Source: Proteiniborus sp. MB09-C3 (GTDB lineage: Bacteria > Bacillota > Clostridia > Tissierellales > Proteiniboraceae). From it: a stretch of 64,000 bases of DNA. The notes beneath the pieces are model-generated. The model did no database searches. It was not told where the DNA came from and saw only the letters and a program-made list of their open reading frames with translations. How positions within the stretch are numbered: the stretch's first letter is position 1; every line of letters starts with the position of its first letter. Below are positions 45,225-55,508 of this stretch, in pieces. The position numbers were made by a program, and so were the translations under genes. The stretch lies in contig NZ_CP127161.1 of assembly GCF_030263895.1 (NCBI RefSeq), forward strand, positions 1,612,001 through 1,676,000, written 5' to 3'.

Positions 45225-46493
45225 GTGAGAGATTATTTAACAAACTATCAAATGATATTACGTGGAGATACTCCTAAAGGTTTTATAAAAGATGATTTCT
45301 GGATTATACCATCTGATTGGGAAAAAACTAAGATGAAAGATATTTTGGAAGAAAGAAAAGAGTATACAACGGATCAAGATACTTACCCATTATTTAGTTT
45401 AACAATTGAAAAAGGGGTTGTAGAAAAAACTGACAGATACGAAAGACAGTATTTGGTAACTAAAGATGGTGATAATTATAAAGTAGTATATGAAAATGAT
45501 TTTGTTTATAATCCAATGAATATTAGATTTGGTGCTGTAGCATTGCATAAGTTAAGATATCCAGTATCTGTTTCAGCATATTATAATACGTTCTATATAA
45601 AAAACGGTTATAATCCCAGATTTATCGAATATTTTTTACAGTCATTTAGAATGTTACACTTTTATAACAATTATGCAGAAGGATCATTAATTGAAAAAAG
45701 GAGACTTCATTATAGTGTGCTTTTGGAGTATAGTTTTAGCTTCCCTCCAATATTTGAGCAAAATAGAATTATTGAAATTCTTTCAACGTGGGACAAAGCT
45801 ATCGAATTGAAAGAAAAGCTAATCGATGAAAAGAAAAAACAAAAGGCGGGGCTGATGCAAAAATTACTTACTGGAAATGTGAGATTTACTGGATTTAATG
45901 ATGCATGGGAAGAAGTGAAGTTTGGCAAGGTATTCAAGTTTTTAAATAAAGAACGTGTTAGTGAGCCGCAGAATTATAAGTTGCTAACTGTAAAACTCCA
46001 TTTAAAAGGTATTGAAGCAACTGAAAAATATCCAAATGACACAAAGAATGGTAGGCCATATTATTTGAGAGAACCAAATGAAATATTAATTGGACGCCAG
46101 AATTATCATAACGGTGGAATAGGAATTGTACCAAGTAATATGAAAAATTACATTGCATCAAATGCAATAAGTAGTTTAACAACAATTAAAGGTGATTTAA
46201 TGTTTTTATTTTACTATATTTCAAATGTTGACTTTTATAAAAGGGTCGGACATATGATAGGTGGTACAGGACAAAAGGAAATATCTGAAACAACTATGAA
46301 AAATCTGGTTTTACGTATTCCTAAATCATTAGAGGAGCAGAAAAAAATTGGAGAAGTTCTTAAAACAGCCGATAATGAAATAGATTTATTAGAAAAAGAA
46401 CTAGAAAGTCTAAAGCAACAAAAGAAAGGCTTAATGCAACTTCTATTAACAGGCATAATAAGAGTGAATACCCAAGAAAATGAAAAGAGGTGA
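45225..46493 (+). CDS. hsdS: Type I specificity subunit HsdS
   Basis: A 422-residue S protein with two target-recognition domains and two conserved helical spacers (KKQKAGLMQKLLTG near 210 and LKQQKKGLMQLLLTG near 400). It determines the bipartite DNA sequence recognised by the complex. GTG start at 45225 after AGGGGGAAA. The stop overlaps the region used as ribosome site by hsdR. Confidence 0.93.
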   Translation: MRDYLTNYQMILRGDTPKGFIKDDFWIIPSDWEKTKMKDILEERKEYTTDQDTYPLFSLTIEKGVVEKTDRYERQYLVTKDGDNYKVVYENDFVYNPMNIRFGAVALHKLRYPVSVSAYYNTFYIKNGYNPRFIEYFLQSFRMLHFYNNYAEGSLIEKRRLHYSVLLEYSFSFPPIFEQNRIIEILSTWDKAIELKEKLIDEKKKQKAGLMQKLLTGNVRFTGFNDAWEEVKFGKVFKFLNKERVSEPQNYKLLTVKLHLKGIEATEKYPNDTKNGRPYYLREPNEILIGRQNYHNGGIGIVPSNMKNYIASNAISSLTTIKGDLMFLFYYISNVDFYKRVGHMIGGTGQKEISETTMKNLVLRIPKSLEEQKKIGEVLKTADNEIDLLEKELESLKQQKKGLMQLLLTGIIRVNTQENEKR

Positions 46494-46497
46494 TACT

Positions 46498-49400
46498 GTG
46501 CGTAGAGCGGAAGCATACGATGAAATGAACATATCTCAAATCCCTGCTTTGGAGGTATTAAATAAAATAGGGTATACCATCATTTCGCCCGAAAAAGCAG
46601 AGCAGATGCGAGGGAATCTGTATAATGTTGTTCTTAAAGATATTTTGTACGAACGATTAACAGCCATTAATAGCTTTGATTTTAAGGGTTGCACATATAA
46701 GTTTTCAGAAAAGAATATTCAGCAGGCAATACTTGATATTGAAGAAGCGTTAACAGATGGTTTAATTAAAACCAATGAGAAGATTTATGACTCATTAATT
46801 TTAGGCCGGAGCTATCCAGAAAGTCTTTCTGAAATGGATGGTACGAAGTCCTTTAATCTGAACTATATTGATTGGGAAAATCCTGAGAACAATGTTTTCC
46901 ATGTGGTGGAAGAATTTTCGGTGGAACGAGAGGATGGACAAGGTACTGTACGTCCTGACATTGTTACTTTTATTAACGGCATTCCATTTGGGGTGATTGA
47001 ATGTAAGAAAGCAAGTATCTCTATCTCTCAGGGAATTAGCCAAATGCTTAGAAATCAGGGAAAAGAATATATTCCACAGCTATTCAAATTTGTTCAGATT
47101 GTCATGGTTACAAACAAGAATGAAACCCAGTATGCCACTACTGGAACACCTAAAAAGTTTTGGTCATTATGGAAAGAAGATAAGGAGTCTATTGAGTATA
47201 AGTGGTTTGAAGAAACACTAGCAGAGACTGTTACTTGTAGAATACCAACGGTGCAGGATAAAAATATTATTTCCCTGTTTCATCCAAAAAGAGTTATAGA
47301 AATTATACGTTTTTTCACATTGTATGATAAAAATATAAAAAAGATAGCAAGATACCAACAGTATTTCGCTATCAAAGAAATCATTAGAACCATTGTAGAA
47401 ACCGATAGGAATGGTAACCGCCAATCAGGTGTTATTTGGCATACTCAAGGTTCAGGTAAGTCCCTAACTATGGTGATGCTTTCAAGGTACATTTTATCTC
47501 AGTTTGCTGATATTCATCCCCAGGTGTTGGTCATTACAGACCGAATCGAACTAGATAGCCAGATACATCAAACCTTTAATCATTCGAGACTGAGAGCCGA
47601 AAGAGCCATAAGCGGGAGGCATCTTGTAGAGCTGATTAACAATAACGGAGCAGATATTATTACATCTTTGGTACATAAGTTTGATACTGCTTCAAAGCAT
47701 CAGAAACCTGTAAAGTCAAAAAATATATTTGTATTAATTGATGAATCTCATAGGACCCAATATGGAGAACTAAATATCAAAATGAAGAAAGTATTCCCGA
47801 ATGCCTGTTATTTAGGGTTTACAGGTACACCTTTGATGAAAAAAGATAAGAGTACCATGAAGAAGTTCGGTGGACGTATGATTCACAAGTACACTATTAA
47901 AGATGGTGTTGAAGATGGTGCCATTGTGCCACTGCTCTACGAAGGAAGACTTGTTGAACAGACAGTAAATCGGAATGCTATTGATAAGCGTATTGAAATG
48001 ATTACGAGGAATTTGGCTGAGAAGCAAGCAGAAGAACTTAAAAAGAAGTGGAGTAAATTTGAAGCAATTGCTTCATCAGAACAGCGTATTCGTTTGATTG
48101 CAGATGATATCTACGTACATTATACAAAATTTTATAAAGATACCTTTGCAAAAGCAATGCTAGCCACAGCATCAAAATTTGATGCCATTCGTTACAAAGA
48201 GTCCTTTGATGAATATGGAGATTTAAAAACAGCTATTGTTATTTCACCGCCAGATCAACGGGAAGGGTATGACGAGGTTGATGAAGAACCAAAAGATCGT
48301 GTTCTCAAATTTTGGAATAAGATGATGGAAGCCTACAGTGATCCACAAAAATATGAAGACCACATCAAGAGTGAATTTATTGATGGTGATGAATTAGAAA
48401 TTTTGATTGTAGTCGATAAGCTTTTAACTGGTTTTGACGCTCCTAGGGCATCTATTCTCTATGTTGATAAACCGATGAAAGAGCATACTTTGTTGCAGGC
48501 TATAGCACGTGTGAACAGGCTCTATGAAGGAAAGGATTTTGGGTTAATAGTAGATTATAGAGGACTTATTCAAGAACTGGATTCAGCTATGAGAACCTAT
48601 TCAGGTGCGGGTCTTGAAAACTTTGATGGAAAAGATCTTGAAGGTGCACTAGTTGATGTCATTAGTATAGTAGGAAAACTAAGAGAATCCTATTCAAATG
48701 TTGTGGCCATATTCAAAGGAATCAAAAACAAACAGGATAAGGAAGAGTACGAACTGTTGCTAGGTGATGAAGCCCTTCGAAATGACTTCTATAATCAGTT
48801 AAGTAACTTCGGAAAATACTTAGGTATAGCTCTTGAGTCAGAGCATGTCTATAATGCCATAGGTGAAGATGATATCAAGCTTTATAAACGTGAGTTTAAG
48901 TTTTATCAAGAACTTAGAGCTTCTGTAAAGCTTAGATATTCTGACACCATTGATCATAAAGAGTATGAGGCTAAGATGAGAAATCTGATGGATACCTATA
49001 TTGCTGCGGAAGATATCATTCAGATAACGGCACCAGTGGATATCCTGAATGAAAAAGAGTTCGAAGATGAGTTGATGCGTTTGGGTTCGCCAAGAGCTAA
49101 AGCAGATGCAATTCGTACAAGAATGACAAAACGCATCAGTGAAAAGTGGGATGAGAATCCAGCTTATTATAAGAAATTCTCCGAACGTATTGAAGAAATC
49201 ATAGAGCAGTATAAGGAGAAAAGAATCTCTGAATTAGAATACCTAGAAAAAATGCGAAATGTTATGAATGATTTTAGAAAGGGGTATTCAGGTACAACTT
49301 ACCCAGAGAAAATCAAACATAATATCCATGCTCAAGCCTTTTATGGTGTGGTTAAAGAAGTGCTTGAAGATGAAAGGTATTATGAAGCAGGAGTTACAGA

Positions 49401-49653
49401 GTTAGTGGCAGAAGATGGCCCTATCTACAACTATGAAGGTATTTTAGCCGATATTGCAATGGAAGTTGACGTGATTATTGAAAGGCATTGTAAGGTGGAT
49501 TGGCACGATAATCCAGATGTTCATAAGAAAATTTCTCAGGAGATAGATGAACTTTTGTATCTAGTCAAGAAAAAGCATTTTCCTAAAATGACCTTTGATC
49601 AGATAGATACAATGATTGAAAATATTAAAACTGTGGCCCTAAGAAGGTACTAG
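46498..49653 (+). CDS. hsdR: Type I restriction subunit HsdR
   Basis: A protein of about 1051 residues from GTG 46498, which has AGAGGTG in front; an in-frame ATG at 46480 lies inside hsdS. The N-terminal nuclease domain has RPDIVTF and VIECKK (about residue 167; D...E-x-K). The translocase motor shows GSGKS (Walker A, about 316), DESH (about 415) and GFTGTPLM. HsdR moves DNA and cuts at a distance from unmethylated sites. Length and domain order are normal. Confidence 0.95.
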   Translation: MRRAEAYDEMNISQIPALEVLNKIGYTIISPEKAEQMRGNLYNVVLKDILYERLTAINSFDFKGCTYKFSEKNIQQAILDIEEALTDGLIKTNEKIYDSLILGRSYPESLSEMDGTKSFNLNYIDWENPENNVFHVVEEFSVEREDGQGTVRPDIVTFINGIPFGVIECKKASISISQGISQMLRNQGKEYIPQLFKFVQIVMVTNKNETQYATTGTPKKFWSLWKEDKESIEYKWFEETLAETVTCRIPTVQDKNIISLFHPKRVIEIIRFFTLYDKNIKKIARYQQYFAIKEIIRTIVETDRNGNRQSGVIWHTQGSGKSLTMVMLSRYILSQFADIHPQVLVITDRIELDSQIHQTFNHSRLRAERAISGRHLVELINNNGADIITSLVHKFDTASKHQKPVKSKNIFVLIDESHRTQYGELNIKMKKVFPNACYLGFTGTPLMKKDKSTMKKFGGRMIHKYTIKDGVEDGAIVPLLYEGRLVEQTVNRNAIDKRIEMITRNLAEKQAEELKKKWSKFEAIASSEQRIRLIADDIYVHYTKFYKDTFAKAMLATASKFDAIRYKESFDEYGDLKTAIVISPPDQREGYDEVDEEPKDRVLKFWNKMMEAYSDPQKYEDHIKSEFIDGDELEILIVVDKLLTGFDAPRASILYVDKPMKEHTLLQAIARVNRLYEGKDFGLIVDYRGLIQELDSAMRTYSGAGLENFDGKDLEGALVDVISIVGKLRESYSNVVAIFKGIKNKQDKEEYELLLGDEALRNDFYNQLSNFGKYLGIALESEHVYNAIGEDDIKLYKREFKFYQELRASVKLRYSDTIDHKEYEAKMRNLMDTYIAAEDIIQITAPVDILNEKEFEDELMRLGSPRAKADAIRTRMTKRISEKWDENPAYYKKFSERIEEIIEQYKEKRISELEYLEKMRNVMNDFRKGYSGTTYPEKIKHNIHAQAFYGVVKEVLEDERYYEAGVTELVAEDGPIYNYEGILADIAMEVDVIIERHCKVDWHDNPDVHKKISQEIDELLYLVKKKHFPKMTFDQIDTMIENIKTVALRRY

Positions 49654-49662
49654 GCGGTGACT

Positions 49663-50388
49663 ATGGAAAAACACAAAATCACCTATAGAGGAAAAATTAT
49701 AGAATTTGATTTGCAACGGAAAAATGTAAAAAATATAAATTTGAGTGTCAGGCCAGATATGAGTATTATTGTTTCAGCCAGCGATAAAGTTCCTATTGAA
49801 TATATCCTTAGTTTTGTAAAATCTAAGGCTCATTGGATTATAACAAATGTAGGTTACTTCAAAGATGTTCAGTCAGAACATATTGCAGATAAAGAATATT
49901 TGAGCGGTGAAACATTTAAGTATCTGGGTAAGCAATATCGCCTAAAAGTCGAAGAAAGCGATAAAATTGAAGGTGTTAAATACTATAGAGGCTATCTCTA
50001 TCTATCTGTGAATGATAAGCATAACTACACCAGAAAAGAAAAATTGATTAATAATTGGTATAGAGAAAAAGCACATGAAAAATTCAATGAAAGCCTCCAA
50101 AGAATGTATCAATATTTAGAAAAGTACGGTATTGACAAACCAGTAATCCAAATAAGGAAAATGAAAGCTAGATGGGGTTCATGTATCCCTGAAAAACAAC
50201 TTATACTACTTAATAGTGAATTGATAAAAGCACCTAAGCTATGTATTGATTATGTTGTTCTTCATGAATTAATTCATTTCAAGTATAGGAACCATGATTC
50301 AAATTTCTATGATTTTATGACATCTTTGATGCCAGATTGGAAGCAACGAAAAAAAATATTGGATGATGAAGTTGTAAGAGAGTTATAG
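49663..50388 (+). CDS. YgjP/SprT-like metallopeptidase
   Basis: About 241 residues from ATG 49663 (GTG 49657 also in frame). The C-terminal half has RWGSC and the zinc motif HELIHF (about residue 201) with a later H-D pair, as in YgjP/WLM (DUF45) proteins. These genes are often the last member of type I R-M operons, and this one starts 9 bases after hsdR. A role in proteolytic control of the restriction complex has been suggested for the association but cannot be read from sequence. Confidence 0.85.
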   Translation: MEKHKITYRGKIIEFDLQRKNVKNINLSVRPDMSIIVSASDKVPIEYILSFVKSKAHWIITNVGYFKDVQSEHIADKEYLSGETFKYLGKQYRLKVEESDKIEGVKYYRGYLYLSVNDKHNYTRKEKLINNWYREKAHEKFNESLQRMYQYLEKYGIDKPVIQIRKMKARWGSCIPEKQLILLNSELIKAPKLCIDYVVLHELIHFKYRNHDSNFYDFMTSLMPDWKQRKKILDDEVVREL

Positions 50389-50432
50389 TAACGAATGTTA
50401 TAGCATTACCAAAATTTATAATACGAAAAAAG

Positions 50433-50461
50433 CCCCATAGATGTTGGTAGCAACTATGGGG
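50433..50461 (-). terminator. Hairpin, T run on minus strand
   Basis: CCCCATAG (50433-50440) and CTATGGGG (50454-50461) form an 8-bp stem; read on the minus strand it is followed by CTTTTTT. On the plus strand it could still weaken transcription after the R-M operon. Confidence 0.6.
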
Positions 50462-50617
50462 ACTGATAAGCATAGCCTATCTTAATTCATAATCATCTTA
50501 TCATATTGTAGGTGAAGAAATCAATAATTACTTGGCTTGCGAATTCGTATTATCAAATGGTGAGTTTGAGGAAATGTTGAATTAAACAATTCACAATAAA
50601 ATGAAAGGGTGTATAAG

Positions 50618-51547
50618 ATGATTATTAAACAAAAAAGGATAAGAAACTTATCTAAGTTAAAAGTATTAGAAACAGGTTCACGTTTTAGAGTCGGAGTAGT
50701 GGATGTAGAAAAAAGAATTAAAGAAATGAAGGAGATTGGTTTCACAAACGAATTGAAAATAGGAGAAACAATTCTACCCGACATAATTGGACCAGCTACG
50801 AGGAGAAATGCCGAGGGGGATTATATATTATTAAGAGATAAACCCAAGGAGCAGCATTCAAGAATGATTGAATGGACATATAAACAGTGGGCAGGTAGAG
50901 GAGAAACAAGAGAAGTAACTGAATCTACATCGATTTCATATGAAAGATTTCAGAGACAGGTCATACCTCCAACTGGTATTGAATTTACAATTGTTAGCAA
51001 TGGAAAGTCTAAAAATCTTGTATCTCCTGTATTTGTTATGGATGAAACAAAAAGAAATGAAATTATTTCGGCTGTCAATGTTATTCTAGAAATATTCGGG
51101 GAATGTGAAATTTTTGACTCTACTAATAATCCAATACTACCACCAAAAGTTATAAGACTCAATTGGGAGCTATTACCCAAGGGGAAATTCCCATGGGAGA
51201 AACAAAAGGAAAGATTGGAACCTTATTTTAAGAGAGCAATAGGTACAAATAGAGCTGTTATTGAAAAGAGAATAGAAACCATTAATGAGTATTCACCTGA
51301 TTTTACTGCTATTGGCACAGGAGGCTTTGGTGGTTATATTGTTCACGGTTTTGAAGATTTGAACATGTACATTTTGGAGAGTGTAAAAGTGAATAATGCT
51401 ACTTATGTTTTAAGAAATGATTGGGAAAGCATTTCACAGCTAACAAAAGCTGAAATACTAAATAATGATTTACATGAGACTCGTATAGTCCATAATAAGA
51501 ATTGGTATAAAAATCTGAATCATCTATTTGATAAAAATTTATCCTAA
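50618..51547 (+). CDS. Unknown protein, first gene of NTase/DUF6602 cassette
   Basis: About 309 residues from ATG 50618, with AAAGGG upstream. I cannot assign a family. The C-terminal about 70 residues (GFGGYIVHGF, ILESVKVNNATYVL, then RIVHNKNWYKNL) look like a compact conserved domain and recall C-terminal domains seen in other uncharacterised defence-island proteins. No catalytic motif, signal peptide or membrane segment. It is in one direction with the nucleotidyltransferase gene 96 bases downstream. Confidence 0.65.
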   Translation: MIIKQKRIRNLSKLKVLETGSRFRVGVVDVEKRIKEMKEIGFTNELKIGETILPDIIGPATRRNAEGDYILLRDKPKEQHSRMIEWTYKQWAGRGETREVTESTSISYERFQRQVIPPTGIEFTIVSNGKSKNLVSPVFVMDETKRNEIISAVNVILEIFGECEIFDSTNNPILPPKVIRLNWELLPKGKFPWEKQKERLEPYFKRAIGTNRAVIEKRIETINEYSPDFTAIGTGGFGGYIVHGFEDLNMYILESVKVNNATYVLRNDWESISQLTKAEILNNDLHETRIVHNKNWYKNLNHLFDKNLS

Positions 51548-51640
51548 GCTGACAAGAGATTACTTAGATGGATTGATAAATTTAATCGTTACATATTGAA
51601 TGTACGAATAAAGTTGAACTTTAAGATTAATAGGGGTGAA

Positions 51641-52411
51641 ATGATGACTTCTGATGAATATGTTAGAAGGATTATTGCTAAATATAAAGTACCTAATGAG
51701 GTTGATGCTCTGACACAGTGTTTTGTAGTCAATCCTTTAATAAATATGATAAAAGAATGGGCAGGTGATTGCCTTAATGATATTCAAATATCTGGATCAA
51801 GAGCAAAAGGAACTGCTATAAATATTAGTTCGGATTTAGATTTATTTGTTTCGCTAAAATCAACTACTAATAATACTTTAAAGGAGATCTATGATTCTCT
51901 ATTTAGCTATATTAGCAGCAGTAAGGGTATTAATTGTAGAAAACAAAATGTTTCTATAGGAATAAATTACGGTGGGCATAGTATTGACCTGGTTCCTGGG
52001 AAGAAGCATGTTGGTAATACAAATGACCATAGTTTATATAGAAACAAGAAAAATACTTGGACACAAACCAACATACACAAGCATATATCGATAGTAAAAA
52101 ACTCTGGAAGGCTTGAGGAAATCATCCTATTAAAAATATGGAGAAAGTTGCACAATTTAGATTTTCCCTCTATTTACTTGGAGTTAGTGACAATAGAAGC
52201 TTTGAGATATAAAAATAAGAATCAGCCAGCTGCAAACTTCTTATCAACCTTGGATTACCTTAAAGATAATTTTGTTGATAAAATTATCAAAGATCCTGCT
52301 AATACAAACAATGTAATATCAGATGATTTGTATAAATATGAAAAAGAGGATATAGCTAAGAAAGCTAAAGAGAGTAGAAATGAAGAGTACTGGGAGAAGA
52401 TTATTTGGTAA
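51641..52411 (+). CDS. CD-NTase-like nucleotidyltransferase
   Basis: About 256 residues; ATG ATG at 51641/51644 follows AGGGGTGA, while the frame opens earlier at TTG 51596. The polymerase-beta-like core is clear: GSRAKGT (about residue 50), then SDLDLF giving the DxD pair (about 63-65) and a third Asp in HSIDLVPG (about 113). The following helical domain resembles the OAS/CD-NTase group, whose bacterial members make cyclic oligonucleotide signals in CBASS defence. No CBASS effector of a known class is beside it. The next gene starts 16 bases later. Confidence 0.78.
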   Translation: MMTSDEYVRRIIAKYKVPNEVDALTQCFVVNPLINMIKEWAGDCLNDIQISGSRAKGTAINISSDLDLFVSLKSTTNNTLKEIYDSLFSYISSSKGINCRKQNVSIGINYGGHSIDLVPGKKHVGNTNDHSLYRNKKNTWTQTNIHKHISIVKNSGRLEEIILLKIWRKLHNLDFPSIYLELVTIEALRYKNKNQPAANFLSTLDYLKDNFVDKIIKDPANTNNVISDDLYKYEKEDIAKKAKESRNEEYWEKIIW

Positions 52412-52427
52412 ACAGGGGGGTAGTGAT

Positions 52428-53156
52428 ATGGGACAAATTGATATTAAAAGTCTTTTCTATTCTTTACAGACCCAGATGTGTGCTAAGTTGTCGACCAATA
52501 GGCAACACATACAGCATCCTGGCATAAAAGGTGATTCATCCGAATTAAATTGGATTGAATGGCTAAAAACTTATTTACCGAAAAGATATAGCGTAGATAA
52601 AGCTTTTATAATTGATTGCGACGGAAATATGAGTGATCAAATTGATGTAGTTATTTACGACCAACAATATTCACCTTTTGTATTCAATCAGGATAATGCT
52701 TATTATATTCCTGCCGAGAGCGTTTATGCTATATTTGAAGTTAAGCAAGAAATTAATAAAGAAAATATCATCTATGCTGGTGATAAAACAAAAAGTGTAC
52801 GCTCTTTAAAAAGGACATCAACAGCAATCCCGCATGCCGGTGGATATTATGCTCCAAAGCCACACAATAAGATTCTTTCGGGAATATTAACGTTATCAAG
52901 TGTTTGGAATCCGCCTCTAGGGAAAAGCTTTGAAGAAGCTATATATAGCTTAGAGGATGAAAGTAAACTAGATATTGGATGTATCTTAGCAGAAGGTTCA
53001 TTCTTGGCAGATTATAAAAATGATGTTTTGATGAAAAGCACAGAGGAAGAATCATTGATTTTTTTCTTTCTAAAATTATTAATAGAGCTACAAAGTTTGG
53101 GTACTACACCTGCGATTGATATTAATTGTTATGGAAGTGCATTGGATTCTATATAA
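52428..53156 (+). CDS. DUF6602-like predicted nuclease
   Basis: About 242 residues from ATG 52428, preceded by GGGGGG. The N-terminal half has WIEWLKTYLPKRY, then SDQIDVVIYD (about residue 68-78) and AIFEVKQE (about 101-107), giving the D...E-x-K arrangement of a PD-(D/E)XK nuclease. Proteins of this kind are annotated as DUF6602. In this cassette it is the likely effector, with the upstream nucleotidyltransferase as sensor or signal maker. A terminator ends the cassette 65 bases further. Confidence 0.68.
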   Translation: MGQIDIKSLFYSLQTQMCAKLSTNRQHIQHPGIKGDSSELNWIEWLKTYLPKRYSVDKAFIIDCDGNMSDQIDVVIYDQQYSPFVFNQDNAYYIPAESVYAIFEVKQEINKENIIYAGDKTKSVRSLKRTSTAIPHAGGYYAPKPHNKILSGILTLSSVWNPPLGKSFEEAIYSLEDESKLDIGCILAEGSFLADYKNDVLMKSTEEESLIFFFLKLLIELQSLGTTPAIDINCYGSALDSI

Positions 53157-53220
53157 TTTTTGTATATCATCGTATAGTAGAAGAAAAGATGCCTTACTAA
53201 TATAAAAGCTATAATTTATA

Positions 53221-53241
53221 ACACCCTTATTGGGTGTTTTT
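53221..53241 (+). terminator. Terminator of NTase/DUF6602 cassette
   Basis: ACACCC, a TTATT loop and GGGTGT followed by TTTT. Compact and typical. Confidence 0.85.
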
Positions 53242-53356
53242 GAATTTATGAAATAATCAACAATGCATTCTCATAAAGGAGGTGGCGCTTATGCTTGTGC
53301 TAGATTAAATTGTAGATGTTATAAAATACTCAATACAACCAGAGGAGGAAATCAAA

Positions 53357-54829
53357 ATGATCGGTATCGAGCAATATCAAAAAATCCAGGAATACAAAGC
53401 ACTTGGACTTGCCCAGACCAAAACTGCTAAAGCGCTGGGGATCACCTATACTTCTGTCAGTAAATACTGGAATATGAGTAAAGAGGATTATGCTAGGGAA
53501 GCTGAAAAGGAAAGGTACCACATGGATAACTACCGTCAGTACATACTGGAACAGTTGAAAATATGCCCACAAATCCGAGATACCAATATTTATCTTAAAT
53601 TAATTGAAGCCTTTCCTGATTTACAAGTTAAACGAGCTACTTTCTATCGCTACATGAAAGCTTTAAGGGAACAGCATGGGTATCAGCATACCAGTAAGCG
53701 GAAAATCTCGCCACGTGAAGTCTCGCCACCAGGATATGAAGCTCAGGCTGATTTTGGTCAATATAAACTTAAAGATATGTATGGAAGAATTGTAAGGGTA
53801 TATTTCTTTTGTATGGTTTTGAGTTATAGCAGAATGAAATTTGTTTGCTTTTCACCGGATCCCTTCACGACCGAAACAGCCATTAAAGCTCATAACTATA
53901 CATTTCAATATTTTGGAGGAAGACCACAGACAATTCTATATGATCTTGATAGGGTCTATGTGGTTAGCGAAAATCTAGGTAATATTATACTTGTACCGGC
54001 CTTTGAAGAATATGTAAAGCGTATCGGCTACAGTGTTTCATTATGCAGGCCAAGAGATCCTCAGAGTAAAGGTAAGGTAGAAGAGGTCATTGGATATGTT
54101 AAGCAAAGTTTTCTGGAGGGGAGGGTATATACCGGAATTGACAGTCTTAACAGTGCAGCTCTTGCATGGTTGGATAGAGAAGGCAACGGGAGAGTTCATA
54201 CTGTGACTAGAAAAGTGCCACGAGAAATGTTTATTGAAGAACAAAAACAGCTTTTTCATGTTAAACCATATTCAGAGGTATCAAGTACTGTAGCATCCTT
54301 TGATTCCAATGGAGTGGTCAGCTATAAAGGGAATCGTTATCAGATTGATGTCGGTGTGATGGATGCACATCAACGCATACGTATAGAGGATGATGGTGAA
54401 ATACTTCTATTTTATGATACTGATACTAATGAATTATTAGCTAAGTATCCAGTAACAGAAGGTACTGGACAGATATTCAAACCTGAAGGAAATAATAACA
54501 GAAACAGGGTCTCTCATGCTCTTATAAAACAATATTTTGCAGAGCATGAAATCGCTCAGGAATTTATACAGCGGATGGAACAGGAACAACCAAAATATTT
54601 TAATAGCCATTGCATTCGCTTAAATCGCATGACGAAGTTTTATTCGATGGAGCAAATGCTTGATGGGGTAAGATATTGCATTGAAACTGAACGCTGCAAT
54701 GCCTATGAACTTTTGGCCTACATGATGTATAAGCATGGTGAGCAGATAGCGAAGAAGTTCTTACCAAATCAGCAGTATTTCAACCATCTGACACGTAGCA
54801 AGGAGATAAGGAGGGAAATCGATGGCTGA
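53357..54829 (+). CDS. istA: IS21-family transposase IstA
   Basis: A 490-residue DDE transposase after AGAGGAGG. An N-terminal helix-turn-helix (LAQTKTAKALGITYTSVSKY) binds the IS ends. The integrase core carries Asp in QADFGQY, Asp in ILYDLDRV and Glu in KGKVEEVIG. Length is normal for IstA. It overlaps istB by 8 bases. The frame is intact, so the element may still be active. Confidence 0.93.
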   Translation: MIGIEQYQKIQEYKALGLAQTKTAKALGITYTSVSKYWNMSKEDYAREAEKERYHMDNYRQYILEQLKICPQIRDTNIYLKLIEAFPDLQVKRATFYRYMKALREQHGYQHTSKRKISPREVSPPGYEAQADFGQYKLKDMYGRIVRVYFFCMVLSYSRMKFVCFSPDPFTTETAIKAHNYTFQYFGGRPQTILYDLDRVYVVSENLGNIILVPAFEEYVKRIGYSVSLCRPRDPQSKGKVEEVIGYVKQSFLEGRVYTGIDSLNSAALAWLDREGNGRVHTVTRKVPREMFIEEQKQLFHVKPYSEVSSTVASFDSNGVVSYKGNRYQIDVGVMDAHQRIRIEDDGEILLFYDTDTNELLAKYPVTEGTGQIFKPEGNNNRNRVSHALIKQYFAEHEIAQEFIQRMEQEQPKYFNSHCIRLNRMTKFYSMEQMLDGVRYCIETERCNAYELLAYMMYKHGEQIAKKFLPNQQYFNHLTRSKEIRREIDG

Positions 54830-55508
54830 TATAACTGAAATCCGCGAGTTGGCTAAGAAGCTAAATCTATGGAATATTTCCAGGGGATATATTGATTTGA
54901 ATGATGAGAAACTGTCCAATCTAGATTATCTTCAGATGATATTACAAAAAGAACTAGAGATACGAGCCAGACAAAAACAGATCAAGCTAAGAAGGGCAAG
55001 CAAACTTCCCAACAAGGTATTTGAATTATCGAATTTAAACAAAGGTTTGGAATGGCAAATTAAACAATTATCCCATCTGACATGGCTTAATGAAGAACAA
55101 AACGTTATTCTGCTTGGTAAATGCGGGACAGGCAAAACTAGTCTTGCAGTTCATCTTGGAGAAACAGCGATCGGTAATGGACATAAAACTTACTATGCAT
55201 CCATTGATACTTTTGTATCTATTGTAGAGAACAAAGATATAAACCCAAAAGCAGGAGCAACCTTCTCATATATGCGGGAGTGCGACTTGATTATTATTGA
55301 TGATGTTTTTTATCTAGAACCAACCAGGTCAGAGTTGCAGGCTTTTTATCGAGCAGTTACTTTTCTTAATGAAACAAGAAGTATCATTTTTATTACCAAT
55401 CGAGAAATATCTACATGGTTAGATGTAGTGGAAGACAAACATCTTTGTCAGACTCTGTTAGATAGAATAACAGCCAATTGTCAGATCATTCGCTTGACCG
55501 ACAGATAA
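54822..55508 (+). CDS. istB: IS21-family ATPase IstB
   Basis: A 228-residue AAA+ ATPase of the DnaC-like IstB group, with AAGGAGG upstream of ATG 54822. Walker A is GKCGTGKTS (about residue 104) and Walker B LIIIDDVFY (about 158). IstB helps IstA choose and capture the target. Full length. Confidence 0.93.
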   Translation: MADITEIRELAKKLNLWNISRGYIDLNDEKLSNLDYLQMILQKELEIRARQKQIKLRRASKLPNKVFELSNLNKGLEWQIKQLSHLTWLNEEQNVILLGKCGTGKTSLAVHLGETAIGNGHKTYYASIDTFVSIVENKDINPKAGATFSYMRECDLIIIDDVFYLEPTRSELQAFYRAVTFLNETRSIIFITNREISTWLDVVEDKHLCQTLLDRITANCQIIRLTDR

